A stretch of 64,000 nt of DNA from Cupriavidus basilensis OR16 (lineage in GTDB: Bacteria > Pseudomonadota > Gammaproteobacteria > Burkholderiales > Burkholderiaceae): contig NZ_AHJE01000042.1 of assembly GCF_000243095.1 (NCBI RefSeq), forward strand, positions 62,001-126,000. Reading direction: 5' to 3'. Made by a program: the position numbers and the translations under genes. Positions 1 through 8,962 of the stretch are shown here, piece after piece (position 1 is the first letter of the stretch; the number at the start of each line of letters is the position of its first letter). Under the pieces are notes generated by a model. The model was not told where the DNA came from and did no database searches. It saw nothing but the letters and a program-made list of their open reading frames with translations.

Positions 1-350
1 TCGATCCGATCGGGATCGAACCACGCATCCGCGCCCGTCAGCAGCGATGGCTCGCTGGCGACTTGCAGCCAGGCACCATCGCGTTCCAGCATACGCACGT
101 CGCGCAGGCACCACCATTCGGCGTGCCAGGCCACATGCCCGAGAGTCCAGAGCGGCGGATCGGCAAAGTCCTGGTGGGGCACCTCCCAGCCGCGCCGGGT
201 CTGGCCAAAGGCTGCCAGCCAGGCCAGGGTGCGATTGCGCGCTTCCACCAGCGCCTGTGCCAGGCCTTCGCGCGGCAGCCGCCGGGCGTCGGCCCAGACG
301 GCCTTGCCACCGTTGAAATGAAGATCGGGAAGCATGGAGAAGCCGCTCAT
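1..350 (-). CDS. egtB: EgtB-type ergothioneine synthase, N-terminal part (runs off left edge)
   Basis: Only the first 116 residues are present; the stop lies outside the window. EgtB is the non-heme iron enzyme that attaches a sulfur donor (gamma-glutamylcysteine or cysteine) to hercynine. The visible part is the DinB-like helical domain: residues 65-80 read PPLWTLGHVAWHAEWW, and the spaced histidines fit the iron-binding histidines of the family. The catalytic formylglycine-generating-enzyme-like domain is not seen. The gene follows egtD on the same strand after a 144 nt gap, so the two probably form one pathway unit. The start is the ATG at 350. An alternative is the paralogous selenoneine synthase SenA, which shares this fold in related bacteria; the missing C-terminus would decide. 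Confidence 0.75.
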   Translation of the reverse strand, partial: MSGFSMLPDLHFNGGKAVWADARRLPREGLAQALVEARNRTLAWLAAFGQTRRGWEVPHQDFADPPLWTLGHVAWHAEWWCLRDVRMLERDGAWLQVASEPSLLTGADAWFDPDRI

Positions 351-494
351 CGAAAACCCTGCCGGAGAATGGGATTCGCACCCGGTTGCGTGGCCCGGCG
401 AACCGCGTGCGCCATGCGCCACACCCTTGGCCGGAGAGATGCAGGCATTATGACACCAGCCCCACCCGCCCCTCGCGCGGCGGGCCCGCAGGCT

Positions 495-1594
495 TCAGGC
501 CCGGGCGTGGAACACCGCGAACCAGCCGCGCGGATCCGTCCACCAGACCGGATCGTCGAAGCCTGCAGCCTCGAGCAAGGCTGCGAAATCGTCCGGGCGG
601 TACTTGTACGAGTCCTCGGTGTGAATCTGCTCGCCCGCGCGGAAGCCGCGGCTGCCTTGCGCCCAGTGCACGGTGACATCGCGCTCGGCCTGCAGATGCA
701 TCTGGATACGGGAACCCTCGCGGTCGAAGCTGGCCGCATGACGCCAGTCTTCAAGCTGGAAGTCACTGCCCACGATGCGGTTGAGGTTGCGCAGCACATT
801 GCGGTTGAAGGCGGCGGTCACGCCCAGCGCGTCGTCATACGCTGCCACCAACGCCTGCTCGTCCTTGAGCAGGTCCACGCCGATCAGCACGCCATCTCCC
901 CTGCCCGCCGCGGCCCGCAGCCGCTCCAGCAAAGCCTGCGCCTGGACTGGCGCGAAATTGCCGATGCTCGAGCCCGGATAGAAAAACAGCCGGCGGCCGC
1001 TCCTGACCTCGGGCGGCAGCTCGAGCGGCACGCACAGGTCGGCGCCCAGGCCAAGCATGGGAATCTGCGGGTGCTGCTGCTGCAGGCAGAACAGCGTGCC
1101 GCGCAGGAACTCCACCGAAATATCGAGCGCCACGTATTGCGCTGGCTGCAGGTTGCCGAAGAGCCGCGGGCTTTCTGGCAATTGCCCGCACCGAGGTCGA
1201 TCAATACGCAACCACTGCCGGCGCGCGCGGCCATGGCGGGAGCAAATGCGGAGAAGACCGAAGCCTCGGTGCGCGTGGGGTAGTACTCGGGCAGGTCGGT
1301 GATGGCCTCGAACAGTCGCGAGCCGAGCACGTCGTAGAAGAATTTGGGGCTGATGCTGGCGGCGCCGGCCAGCAGGCCGCGGGTGATCTCGCCACGCAGC
1401 GCGCCGCTGTCCTCGTGGTACTGCTGGATGAAATCCAGCCGGGGCACCGGGTGCGGCAGTCCATGGCCGTTGGTAACAACGACCGTACTGGCCGGGCTGG
1501 CGCCGGGTGTCAGGGCGGAGGTGCCGTTGTGATTGAGTTGGGTGTGGTTGAGGCGTGCGTTCAGTGGGTTCAACGGGGTCGGGACTGCCGGCAT
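495..1594 (-). CDS. egtD: L-histidine N(alpha)-methyltransferase EgtD, frame broken once
   Basis: EgtD trimethylates histidine with S-adenosylmethionine to give hercynine, the first step of ergothioneine synthesis. The N-terminal half (motif SPKFFYDVLGSRLFEAIT, then the SAM-binding LIDLGAGNCQKA) is in one frame. The C-terminal half (LFGNLQPAQYVALDIS, FYPGSSIGNF, YDDALGVTAAFNRNVL) is in another. The switch is near 1165-1172, where the minus strand reads GCCCGCGGCTC; adding one C to that run gives QKAPRLFGNLQP and a continuous 366-residue protein. The start at 1594 is chosen because AAGGA lies just upstream (AAGGAAACGTCATG); an in-frame ATG at 1621 has no such site. With the frame repaired the length is a little above the roughly 320-340 residues common in the family. 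Either a sequencing error or a recent null mutation. Confidence 0.85.
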
Positions 1595-1877
1595 GACGTT
1601 TCCTTGATGGTCGATGGGCACTGCATAAAACCCCCAGGGGCCCGCACGTCACGGCATGCGCGGGGCTCGCACGGGATCCGCCTCCGGTGACGTCTGGGGC
1701 GCATCAGCCGATGCAAGTCTTCTCAGGATAGCTGGCTAGCGCGGAGTGCGCTTGCCGCACCGCACAAAAACCTCGACGCGGTTGATCGTAAAAAGTGCGC
1801 CTTATTCAACAACATTCAACAGCATTCAACAACAGCTTGCCGCCGCAACGTCTCCACAAAAAATACGCGGCATCGTT

Positions 1878-1883
1878 TATAAT
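1878..1883 (+). promoter_or_regulatory. Probable -10 element (TATAAT) upstream of the riboswitch
   Basis: A perfect TATAAT lies about 48 nt before the riboswitch P1 helix, a suitable distance for the transcription start of the leader. No good -35 is visible at 16-18 nt spacing. An A/T-rich stretch with three ATTCAACA-like repeats (1804-1834) lies just upstream and breaks the otherwise high GC. Confidence 0.55.
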
Positions 1884-1930
1884 CCGCCACAGCGTATCTG
1901 CTCCGGGCTAGCCCGGATTGGATCGCCCCT

Positions 1931-2043
1931 CAAAGGGGAGTAGCTCCGGGGCCATGCCCTTAGCACAATCGTCATTCCGGGACTGACCGTCTCCGGTTGT
2001 GCTGACCGCGCCAAGCATCAACGGCGGTCGAGCAAGACCTTTG
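1931..2043 (+). promoter_or_regulatory. yybP-ykoY manganese riboswitch
   Basis: The segment starts with CAAAGGGGAGTAGC and ends with GAGCAAGACCTTTG. These are the conserved ends of the yybP-ykoY class, a Mn2+-sensing riboswitch. The P1 helix is formed by CAAAGG (1931-1936) with CCTTTG (2038-2043). It sits 113 nt upstream of a TerC-family membrane protein, one of the most frequent partners of this riboswitch. Known members switch on export genes when Mn2+ is high. The interior helices were not modelled base by base. Confidence 0.88.
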
Positions 2044-2069
2044 CAACCTGGTTTCATGGTTTGCAAAGG
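2038..2069 (+). promoter_or_regulatory. Hairpin that competes with riboswitch P1 (expression platform)
   Basis: CCTTTGCAACC (2038-2048) can pair with GGTTTGCAAAGG (2058-2069), with one bulged T. The left arm reuses the 3' strand of riboswitch P1, so the hairpin and the ligand-bound aptamer exclude each other. There is no T-run after it, which favours control of translation or Rho access over intrinsic termination. Confidence 0.7.
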
Positions 2070-2155
2070 CGCCCCCAAGCACCCACACATCATGTCTCCA
2101 GGCCAAACCGGCGCATACGCCCGGCTTTTAGCTATTCGTTGTCCGAGGAGATTTC

Positions 2156-2854
2156 ATGGAATGGTTTACCGATTTGTTCACGATGCAGTTCCTGACGGCA
2201 CTGCTATCCATCGTCGTCATTGACCTGGTACTGGCCGGCGACAATGCGATCGTGATTGCACTGGCGGCGCGCAACCTGCCGCCCCACCTGCAGAAAAAGG
2301 CCATCATCTGGGGGACCGTCGGCGCGGTCGTGGTCCGTTCGGCCATGACGGTCGGCGTGGTGTGGCTGCTGAAGATTCCCGGCCTGCTGCTGATCGGCGG
2401 CGCGGCCCTGGTGTGGATCGCCTACAAGCTGCTGTCCGATGACGGCAATGGCGACGAACATGGCGCGGGCGCGACCACCCTGGTGGGCGCGATGAAGACC
2501 ATCATCATTGCCGACGCGGTGATGGGCGTGGACAACGTGCTGGCTGTGGCCGGCGCGGCACACGGCAGCTTCCTGCTGGTGGTGCTGGGCCTGCTCATCA
2601 GCATCCCCATCGTGGTGTGGGGCTCGAGCCTGGTGCTCAAGCTGATGTCGCGCTTCCCCTCGATCATCTTCGTGGGCGCCGGCGTGCTGGCCTTCACGGC
2701 AGTCAAGATGATCGTCAGCGAGCCGCTGGTGAAGGCGTTCTTCAACGCCAACGCGCTGGCTTACTACGGCCTGTTCGTGCTGGTCGTCGGCGGGGTGCTG
2801 GGTGGTGGCTACCTGGCGCAGAAGCGCCGGGCTCCGGCTACGGCCGCGCAGTAA
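2156..2854 (+). CDS. TerC family integral membrane protein, riboswitch controlled (probable Mn2+ exporter)
   Basis: This 232-residue protein is almost entirely hydrophobic, with about seven membrane segments. It carries the two acidic signatures of the TerC family: VLAGDNAIVIALAAR near residues 25-40 and DAVMGVDNVLAVAG near residues 122-135. These aspartates are thought to bind metal. The start has a strong ribosome site (GAGGAG, 7 nt upstream). Family members linked to this riboswitch export Mn2+ or supply it to exported proteins, so Mn2+ homeostasis is the likely role. A role in tellurite resistance, from the family name, is less likely because no other ter genes are nearby. The gene is single and followed by a terminator. 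Confidence 0.9.
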   Translation: MEWFTDLFTMQFLTALLSIVVIDLVLAGDNAIVIALAARNLPPHLQKKAIIWGTVGAVVVRSAMTVGVVWLLKIPGLLLIGGAALVWIAYKLLSDDGNGDEHGAGATTLVGAMKTIIIADAVMGVDNVLAVAGAAHGSFLLVVLGLLISIPIVVWGSSLVLKLMSRFPSIIFVGAGVLAFTAVKMIVSEPLVKAFFNANALAYYGLFVLVVGGVLGGGYLAQKRRAPATAAQ

Positions 2855-2897
2855 TGCGCGACGGCGCCAGCGCCGGGGGCTAGCTGGAACCTGAAAG

Positions 2898-2924
2898 CGG
2901 GTCGCCGAGAGGCGGCCCGTTTTG
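2898..2924 (+). terminator. Rho-independent terminator after the TerC gene
   Basis: CGGGTCGCC and GGCGGCCCG form a 9-bp stem (one G-T pair) closed by a GAGA tetraloop, followed by TTTTGCTTT. Confidence 0.8.
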
Positions 2925-3029
2925 CTTTGCGATAAAATGCTTACCCTTTGGCAAGCCGCGCATTCCCGGGCAGATTGCCGCCATACGCGCACACCGCTGT
3001 CGCGTCACTTTTCCCCAACACCCGAGCCG

Positions 3030-3824
3030 ATGAAACAGTACCTCGACTTCATGCGCCATGTGCAAGAGCATGGCACCGAAAAGGCCGACCGCACCGGCAC
3101 CGGCACGCGCTCGGTGTTCGGCTACCAGATGCGCTTTGACCTGCGCGAAGGCTTCCCGGTGGTGACCACCAAGAAGCTGCACATGAAGTCGATCATTCAC
3201 GAGCTCCTGTGGTTCCTGAAGGGCTCGACCAACATCCAGTACCTGAAGGACAACGGCGTCAGCATCTGGGATGAATGGGCCGACGCAAATGGCGAGCTCG
3301 GGCCGGTCTACGGCTCGCAATGGCGCGCGTGGCCGACGCCGGACGGCCGCCACATCGACCAGATCAGCGAGCTGATGGCGCAGATCCGCGCCAATCCGGA
3401 TTCGCGCCGGCTGATCGTCTCGGCCTGGAACGTGGGCGAGATTGCGCAGATGAAGCTGCCGCCTTGCCATGCCTTCTTCCAGTTCTACGTAGCCGACGGC
3501 CGCCTGTCGTGCCAGTTGTACCAGCGCAGCGCCGATATCTTCCTGGGCGTGCCGTTCAATATCGCCAGCTACGCACTGCTGACGCACATGATTGCGCAGC
3601 AGACCGGGCTGGACGTGGGCGATTTCATCTGGACCGGCGGCGACTGCCACATCTACAGCAACCATGCCGAGCAGGTGGCAACCCAGCTCGCGCGCGCGCC
3701 GATGGCATTGCCGCAACTGAAGATCCTGCGCAAGCCGGATAGCATCTTCGACTACAAGTACGAGGACTTCGAACTGGTGGGCTACGAATCGCATCCGGCC
3801 ATCAAGGCACCGGTGGCCGTATGA
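3030..3824 (+). CDS. thyA: Thymidylate synthase
   Basis: ThyA makes dTMP from dUMP using methylenetetrahydrofolate, releasing dihydrofolate. The 264-residue length and the catalytic cysteine at residue 146 ([10 protein letters not shown]) match the E. coli enzyme exactly. Other family blocks are present: [12 protein letters not shown] near the start, the dUMP phosphate-binding [28 protein letters not shown], and the C-terminal AVAV-like end. The start [11 protein letters not shown] is chosen by family length; the frame is open further upstream but that part has no family similarity. The stop overlaps the folA start by 4 nt (ATGA), so the two are translationally coupled. Confidence 0.97.
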   Translation: MKQYLDFMRHVQEHGTEKADRTGTGTRSVFGYQMRFDLREGFPVVTTKKLHMKSIIHELLWFLKGSTNIQYLKDNGVSIWDEWADANGELGPVYGSQWRAWPTPDGRHIDQISELMAQIRANPDSRRLIVSAWNVGEIAQMKLPPCHAFFQFYVADGRLSCQLYQRSADIFLGVPFNIASYALLTHMIAQQTGLDVGDFIWTGGDCHIYSNHAEQVATQLARAPMALPQLKILRKPDSIFDYKYEDFELVGYESHPAIKAPVAV

Positions 3825-4321
3825 CGCTGCTGACCCTGATCGTGGCGAAGGCCCGCAATGGCGTGATCGGCCGCGACAACGCCCTGCCCTGGCGCCTGCC
3901 CGAGGACCTGGCGCACTTCAAGCGCATCACCATGGGCGCGCCCATCGTGATGGGCCGCAAGACGTGGGAATCGATCGGCCGGCCGCTGCCGGGCCGGCGC
4001 AATATCGTGGTGAGCCGCAACCGCGACCTGCGCATCGAAGGCTGCGACGTGGCGAACTCGCTCGAAGACGCGCAGCGCCTATGCGTGGGCGTCGAGCAGA
4101 TCTTCCTGATCGGCGGCGCGCAGCTGTATGCCGAGGCCCTGCCCAGCGCGGACCGGCTGGTAGTGACGGAAATCGATGCGGATGTGCAAGGCGATGCGGT
4201 GTTTCCGGCCATCGATCCGCAGCAGTGGATCGCGACGGAGCGCGAGCGGCATCATTCGGAGGCGAACGGTTTCGACTATGCGTTCGTCACGTACGAGCGC
4301 CCGCCCTCGGGCGAGGAATAA
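3821..4321 (+). CDS. folA: Dihydrofolate reductase
   Basis: FolA reduces the dihydrofolate made by ThyA back to tetrahydrofolate with NADPH. The 166-residue protein has the family landmarks in order: [22 protein letters not shown] (substrate and cofactor loop with the conserved W-R/K-L-P), the acidic active-site region [30 protein letters not shown] (NADPH binding) and [10 protein letters not shown]. It overlaps thyA by 4 nt and follows it in the same operon. No intrinsic terminator is clear in the 86 nt before the convergent pmbA; that gap holds a repeated GTTTCAAACG. Confidence 0.96.
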   Translation: MTLLTLIVAKARNGVIGRDNALPWRLPEDLAHFKRITMGAPIVMGRKTWESIGRPLPGRRNIVVSRNRDLRIEGCDVANSLEDAQRLCVGVEQIFLIGGAQLYAEALPSADRLVVTEIDADVQGDAVFPAIDPQQWIATERERHHSEANGFDYAFVTYERPPSGEE

Positions 4322-4407
4322 CGGTCGTTTCAAACGCAGAGTTTCAAACGACTCTGGACTCTGGCGCTTTACGCGCGGCAGCCTGTCTTCAGGCCGCCGC
4401 TGTCGTC

Positions 4408-5793
4408 TTAGTTGCCGCCGGCGATGGTCATTTGCTCGATCAGGACCGAGCCGGTTTCCTTGGTGCCGCGCACCAGCGAATCGGCACCAATGGCCACGAT
4501 CTGCTGGAACATTTCCTTCATGTTGCCCGCGATGGTGATCTCTTCCACCGGGTACTGGATCACACCGTTCTCGACCCAGTAGCCCGACGCGCCGCGCGAG
4601 TAATCGCCCGTCACGTAGTTCACGCCCTGCCCCATCAGTTCGGTCACCAGCAGGCCGGTGCCCAGTTTGCGCAGCATGCCGGCGAAGTCGTCGTCCGGCG
4701 TGGTCAGCTTGCTGGAGAGCGTCAGGTTGTGCGAGCCGCCGGCATTGCCGGTGGTCTTCATGCCCAGCTTGCGCGCCGAGTACGTGGAGAGGAAATAGCC
4801 TTCCACCACGCCACCGCGCACCACATCGCGCGCGTGAGTCTTCACCCCTTCTTCGTCGAAGGGCGCGCTGCCCATGGCGCCCGGCAGGTGGGGCTGCTCG
4901 TGGATATGGATGTGCGGCGCAAACACCGCCTTGCCAAGGGTGTCGTAGAGGAAGGTCGACTTGCGATACAGCGCGCCGCCGGACACGGCCTGCACGAAGG
5001 CGCCAAGCAGGCCGGCGGCCAGAGGTGCCTCAAACAGCACCGGGCAACGGCGCGTCGACAACTGGCGCGCATTCAGGCGGGCCAGCGAGCGCTCGGCGGC
5101 GTACCGGCCGATGTCCTCGGGCGCGGCCAGTGCGCCGGGTGCGCGCTTGGACGAATACCAGTCGTCGCGCTGCATGCCGCTGCCGGTGCCAGCGATCGGG
5201 GCGCACGAAATAAAGTGGCGGGAATACGGGTAGCCGCCGGTGAAACCGCGCGAAGTGGCCAGCACAAACTGCGAATGCTGGGCCGAGACGCTGGCGCCGT
5301 CGCTGTTGCGGATGCGCGGTGAGACGGCGAAGGCCGCGGCCTCGGAGCGGCGCGCGAGTTCGATGGCCTGCTCGGCATCGATATTCCAGGGGTGGAACAG
5401 GTGAAGGTCTTGCGGGTCGCGCTCGAGCAACGCCTCTTCGGCCAGGCCGGCGCAATCGTCTTCCGCGGTGAAGCGGGCGATGTTGTAGGCGGCCTCGGCC
5501 GTGGCGCGCAGCGCCGCCGGCGAGAAATCCGAGGTGCTGGCGTTGCCGCGCCGCTGGCCGATCATGACCGTGACGCCCACTACCTTGTCGCGGTTTTGCT
5601 CGATGGTTTCCACCTGGCCCTTGCGCACCGACACCGACAGGCCGCTGCCCTCGGAGATCTCGGTGGCCGCATCGGTGGCGCCCAGCTCGCGTGCCACCCG
5701 CAGCACATCGGCGGCCATCTCGCTCAGCTGGGCCTGGGTATAAGTGAAATGGGCGGTCTGGTCTGCGGATTGATCCATTGTGGGCGCGGTCAT
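4408..5793 (-). CDS. pmbA: Metalloprotease PmbA (TldE)
   Basis: PmbA/TldE is the partner of TldD; the heterodimer is a cytoplasmic zinc protease that degrades unfolded peptides and matures microcin B17 or CcdA in enterobacteria. Visible family blocks include ATEISEGSGLSVSVRKG near the N-terminus, GTGSGMQRD, the C-terminal GLLVTELMGQGVN and YSRGASGYWVENG, and the closing GNMKEMF. TldE subunits lack the HExxxH metal motif, and none is seen here, as expected. tldD itself is not in the window. Start: ATG at 5793, with a weak GGA upstream; ATG at 5778 and a TTG at 5808 are alternatives. It is divergent from darP with only about 33 nt between them. Confidence 0.93.
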   Translation of the reverse strand: MTAPTMDQSADQTAHFTYTQAQLSEMAADVLRVARELGATDAATEISEGSGLSVSVRKGQVETIEQNRDKVVGVTVMIGQRRGNASTSDFSPAALRATAEAAYNIARFTAEDDCAGLAEEALLERDPQDLHLFHPWNIDAEQAIELARRSEAAAFAVSPRIRNSDGASVSAQHSQFVLATSRGFTGGYPYSRHFISCAPIAGTGSGMQRDDWYSSKRAPGALAAPEDIGRYAAERSLARLNARQLSTRRCPVLFEAPLAAGLLGAFVQAVSGGALYRKSTFLYDTLGKAVFAPHIHIHEQPHLPGAMGSAPFDEEGVKTHARDVVRGGVVEGYFLSTYSARKLGMKTTGNAGGSHNLTLSSKLTTPDDDFAGMLRKLGTGLLVTELMGQGVNYVTGDYSRGASGYWVENGVIQYPVEEITIAGNMKEMFQQIVAIGADSLVRGTKETGSVLIEQMTIAGGN

Positions 5794-5826
5794 CAAAAGT
5801 CCAAACAAGAATCATAGCAAGATAAA

Positions 5827-6453
5827 ATGCCAACCATGACGCGAAACACCCGCCCCTCCCCCCGGAACGCTTCCGGCTTCCCCGACCCGTTCACCCCTGA
5901 ACCGGCCGACGACGACGACATGCTCAAGAGCAAGTCGCAGAAAAAGCGCGATATGCTCGCCCTGCAAGACCTGGGCGTGGAACTCGAAGCCCTGCCCAAG
6001 GACCGCCTGGCGCGCGTGCCCATGCCTGAAGCACTGGCCGACGCCATCCGCGACGCGCGGCGCATCACCAACCACGAAGGCAAGCGCCGCCAGATGCAGT
6101 ACGTGGGCAAGGTCATGCGCAGGCTCGACGATGACGAAGTGGCCGCCATCCAGCGCGTGTTGGAAGGCTTCAAGGGCACCAGCAAGGCCGAGACGGCTAA
6201 GCTGCACCTGGTCGAACGCTGGCGCGAACTGCTGCTGGCGGACGACGCCGCACTGACGAAGTTCCTGGCCGAGCACCCGGCCAGCGACGTCCAGGCGCTG
6301 CGCAACATCATCCGCAACGCGCGCAAAGAGCACGAGATGAGCAAGCCGCCGCGCTACTTCCGCGAGCTGTTCCAGGCCATCAAGACCGCGCTGGAAGGCA
6401 AGCAGGCCGCAACCGCCGACGAGCAGGAACCCGAGCCGGAAGCCGGCGAATAA
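5827..6453 (+). CDS. darP: Ribosome biogenesis factor DarP (YjgA, DUF615)
   Basis: DarP (formerly YjgA) binds late 50S assembly intermediates and helps maturation of the 23S rRNA peptidyl-transferase centre. The 208-residue protein has the DUF615 core: [30 protein letters not shown], the very conserved [12 protein letters not shown] and [20 protein letters not shown] near the C-terminus. The first 30 residues are acidic and low complexity. The start could be 5827 or the next ATG at 5836; neither has a clear Shine-Dalgarno site, and a TAAAAT -10-like element lies directly in front, so the mRNA may be nearly leaderless. mog follows after 41 nt. Confidence 0.93.
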   Translation: MPTMTRNTRPSPRNASGFPDPFTPEPADDDDMLKSKSQKKRDMLALQDLGVELEALPKDRLARVPMPEALADAIRDARRITNHEGKRRQMQYVGKVMRRLDDDEVAAIQRVLEGFKGTSKAETAKLHLVERWRELLLADDAALTKFLAEHPASDVQALRNIIRNARKEHEMSKPPRYFRELFQAIKTALEGKQAATADEQEPEPEAGE

Positions 6454-6494
6454 CCAGCCGCCAACATACCGACCACCAAGGAACTGGGGACAAG

Positions 6495-7148
6495 ATGACG
6501 CAAACCACAACGCCCGCGCTGGTCCATCCCGTTGCCCGCAGGCACCCGGACGAACTGCTGGTTGGCTTCGTCTCGATCTCCGACCGCGCCTCGGCCGGCA
6601 CCTACCAGGACGAGGGCATCCCGGCGCTGCGCGACTGGTTCGGGCGCGCCCTGAGCTCGCCCTGGCAGGCCGTGGAGCGCCTCGTCCCCGACGAGCAGGC
6701 GCTGATCTCGCGCACGCTGATCGAACTGGTCGACGTGGCCGGCTGCGACCTGGTGCTGACCACCGGCGGCACCGGCCCGGCGCGCCGCGACGTCACGCCC
6801 GAGGCCACGCTGGCGGTGGGCACCAAGGAAATGCCTGGCTTTGGCGAGCAGATGCGCCAGGTCAGCCTGCACTTCGTGCCCACGGCCATCCTGTCGCGGC
6901 AGGTGGCGGTGATCCGCGAGACCGCCAGCCGCGCCGCCCTCATCATCAACCTGCCGGGCCAGCCGCGCGCCATCCGTGAAACCTTGGAAGGCCTGCGTGG
7001 CGAGGACGGCAAATCCATCGTGCAAGGCATCTTTGCCGCGGTGCCCTATTGCATCGACCTGATCGGCGGCCCTTACATCGACACTGACGAAACCGTAGCC
7101 AAGGTGTGGCGCCCGAAGCACGCGATCCGCGCCAAGCCCGCCGCGTGA
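6495..7148 (+). CDS. mog: Molybdopterin adenylyltransferase
   Basis: Mog activates molybdopterin with ATP as the adenylated intermediate before molybdate insertion. The 217-residue protein has the MoCF-biosynthesis fold: LVGFVSISDRASAGTYQDEG at the start, the molybdopterin-binding LVLTTGGTGPARRDVTPEA around residues 82-100, and LIINLPGQPRAIRE. The Mog-specific Asp and GGTGP are intact. It lies 41 nt after darP on the same strand and converges on the AEC transporter gene. Confidence 0.93.
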   Translation: MTQTTTPALVHPVARRHPDELLVGFVSISDRASAGTYQDEGIPALRDWFGRALSSPWQAVERLVPDEQALISRTLIELVDVAGCDLVLTTGGTGPARRDVTPEATLAVGTKEMPGFGEQMRQVSLHFVPTAILSRQVAVIRETASRAALIINLPGQPRAIRETLEGLRGEDGKSIVQGIFAAVPYCIDLIGGPYIDTDETVAKVWRPKHAIRAKPAA

Positions 7149-7167
7149 GCCTCTGGGGGCAGCAACG

Positions 7168-8049
7168 CTATCGCAGCCCCAGATACAGCCCCACCGGCAC
7201 GAACACCACGGCAGCCACGTTGCCCAGCAGCACGATTGACGCCACCTGGTCCGGCTCCTGCCGGAAATGATCGGCCACCAGGAAGTTGAGCACGGCCGGC
7301 GGCAACGACGCAAACACAAACAGCAGCCCGCGCTGGAGCTGGGTCAGCGGCACCAGTTGCGCCAGCAGCAAGGCGCAGGCGATACCGGTCAGCGGACAGG
7401 CCACGGCGCCAATCGCGCCCATGCCCCAGTTGCGCAAGCTCACGTCCTTCATGCGCACGCCAAGCGCAAACAGCATCAGGGGCACGGTGGCGTCGCCCAG
7501 CAGCTTGATCGACTGGAACACCGGCTCCGGCAGCGAGAACCACGGCCGCGCCAGCGACAAACCCACCCCCGCTACCGTGGCCAGCACCATCGGATTGCGC
7601 GCGATCTGCGTGATCGACGCGTGCCGGTTGACGATCTTCATGCCGATGGTGAAGTGCATCAGGTTGGACGCGGCAAACAGCGCCACCGCGGGCGCCAGCC
7701 CGACCGGCCCGAATGCGAACACCGATAGCGGCAAGCCCATGTTGCCGCAGTTGTTGAACATCATGGGCGGCACGAAGGTGCGCGGATCCGCCCCCAGCAG
7801 CCGTGCGCCAAGCCAGGCCAACAGCCCCGAGCCCAGCACCACGGCGACCGCGCAACCCAGCAGCACGAGCTGGTCGGCCAGCACGAATTCCTTGCTGACG
7901 AAGGCCGACACCACCAGCAGCGGCGCGATCACATCGAGCGTGGCGCGGTTGATCCCGGACATGTCGGGATGCGCGCGGCGCCCGTAGAGCCAGCCGACCA
8001 GGATGATCAGGATGACCGGCGTGATGATCGAGACGATGCGCGCGAGCAT
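7168..8049 (-). CDS. AEC (auxin efflux carrier) family transporter
   Basis: This 293-residue protein has about ten hydrophobic segments in the two-repeat pattern of AEC permeases. The family signature around the broken helix is visible as MMFNNCGNMGLPL near residue 105, and the second repeat has LFVFASLPPAVLNFLVADHF near residue 255. Bacterial AEC members export or import small carboxylates such as malate or malonate. No substrate can be assigned from the neighbours. The ATG at 8049 is the start that gives the normal family length; the frame is open further upstream but only antisense to orn. Confidence 0.85.
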   Translation of the reverse strand: MLARIVSIITPVILIILVGWLYGRRAHPDMSGINRATLDVIAPLLVVSAFVSKEFVLADQLVLLGCAVAVVLGSGLLAWLGARLLGADPRTFVPPMMFNNCGNMGLPLSVFAFGPVGLAPAVALFAASNLMHFTIGMKIVNRHASITQIARNPMVLATVAGVGLSLARPWFSLPEPVFQSIKLLGDATVPLMLFALGVRMKDVSLRNWGMGAIGAVACPLTGIACALLLAQLVPLTQLQRGLLFVFASLPPAVLNFLVADHFRQEPDQVASIVLLGNVAAVVFVPVGLYLGLR

Positions 8050-8067
8050 GGGTGGGCTGCAGTTAAG

Positions 8068-8093
8068 CCAAGGCGCCCCGCAGGGCGCCTTGG
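8068..8093 (-). terminator. Strong hairpin between orn and the AEC gene
   Basis: CCAAGGCGCCC and GGGCGCCTTGG form a perfect 11-bp stem with a 4-nt loop. It follows the orn stop on the minus strand, but the T-run is weak (CTTAACTG), so it may be a 3' stabiliser or partial terminator. It also falls just before the AEC start codon. Confidence 0.6.
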
Positions 8094-8116
8094 CAGTGAC
8101 ATGGGAGGAGAAAAAA

Positions 8117-8767
8117 TCAGGCGGCCGGGGTATCCGGCGTTGCGCTCGTCTCGGCCGCGGGCGCTGCCGCCGGTGCCGGTGCCGACTGGCGGATGAAGTG
8201 GGTGCGGTAGTAGCGCAGCTCTTCCACGGACTCCAGGATATCGGCCAGCGCAGTGTGCAGCTGGCGCTTGATGAAGCCCTTGTGGATGGCCGGCTCCCAG
8301 CGCTTGCACAGCTCCTTGAGCGTGGAGACGTCGAGGTTGCGATAGTGGAAGAACGCCTCCAGCTTGGGCATGTAGCGCGCCATGAAGCGGCGGTCCTGGC
8401 AGATCGAGTTGCCACACATGGGCGACTTGCCGGCCGGCACCCAGCGCTTGAGGAAGGCCAGCAGTTCGACCTCGGCCTGGGCTTCGGTCAGGGTCGAGGC
8501 CTTGACCTTGTCGATCAGCCCCGAACGGCCGTGGGTGCCCTTGTTCCAGTTGTCCATGCCATCGAGTACGGCGTCTTCCTGGTGGATCACCAGCACCGGG
8601 CCCTCGGCCAGGATGTTGAGCTCGGAGTCGGTCACGACGATGGCGATCTCGATGATCCGGTCCGTGTCGGGCATCAGGCCGGTCATCTCCATGTCCAGCC
8701 AGATCAGGTTGTTTTCGCTCTTGACGGATTTGACGCCGCTGGGGACGTGGGTATTTTGGCTGGTCAT
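8117..8767 (-). CDS. orn: Oligoribonuclease
   Basis: Orn is the 3'-5' exonuclease that turns dinucleotides, including pGpG from c-di-GMP breakdown, into mononucleotides. The 216-residue protein has the DEDDh exonuclease residues: [11 protein letters not shown] (first Asp and Glu), [11 protein letters not shown], and the His/Asp block HTALADI near residue 180. Start: MTSQNTHV at 8767; the first 17 residues precede the usual family start. A low-complexity Ala/Pro tail of about 20 residues follows the core and is not needed for activity in relatives. orn is normally essential or growth-critical in this group. Confidence 0.95.
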   Translation of the reverse strand: MTSQNTHVPSGVKSVKSENNLIWLDMEMTGLMPDTDRIIEIAIVVTDSELNILAEGPVLVIHQEDAVLDGMDNWNKGTHGRSGLIDKVKASTLTEAQAEVELLAFLKRWVPAGKSPMCGNSICQDRRFMARYMPKLEAFFHYRNLDVSTLKELCKRWEPAIHKGFIKRQLHTALADILESVEELRYYRTHFIRQSAPAPAAAPAAETSATPDTPAA

Positions 8768-8849
8768 CTGGACTGCAATCGAAAGAGAAGCAAAAGGAGG
8801 CGCAGCCGCGCCCCCGATCAGGAACACGGGGCTGCGGGCACGAACAACT

Positions 8850-8855
8850 TATAAT
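8850..8855 (+). promoter_or_regulatory. Probable -10 element (TATAAT) for the M48 protease/rsgA operon
   Basis: A perfect TATAAT lies 107 nt before the protease start, in the divergent region with orn. No recognisable -35 was found at standard spacing. Confidence 0.45.
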
Positions 8856-8962
8856 TCTCGCATATCCGCCGCCGCAGCCGGGGCCGACGCGGCCCGAAAC
8901 CCGCTTTGGCGGCCCGGCCGCCCCCGTGTACGCGACGGCTCCACACCACAAGGCTCTGCCCG

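Noticed and set aside
63..1283. Long plus-strand open frame opposite egtD
   Set aside because: It is antisense to egtB/egtD, has no recognisable family and shows the Arg/Ala/His-rich composition expected of the complement of GC-rich coding DNA.
1801..1836. ATTCAACA-type repeats considered as part of a CRISPR or iteron array
   Set aside because: Only three short imperfect copies without spacers of equal length, located in a promoter region before the riboswitch; no Cas or replication gene nearby.
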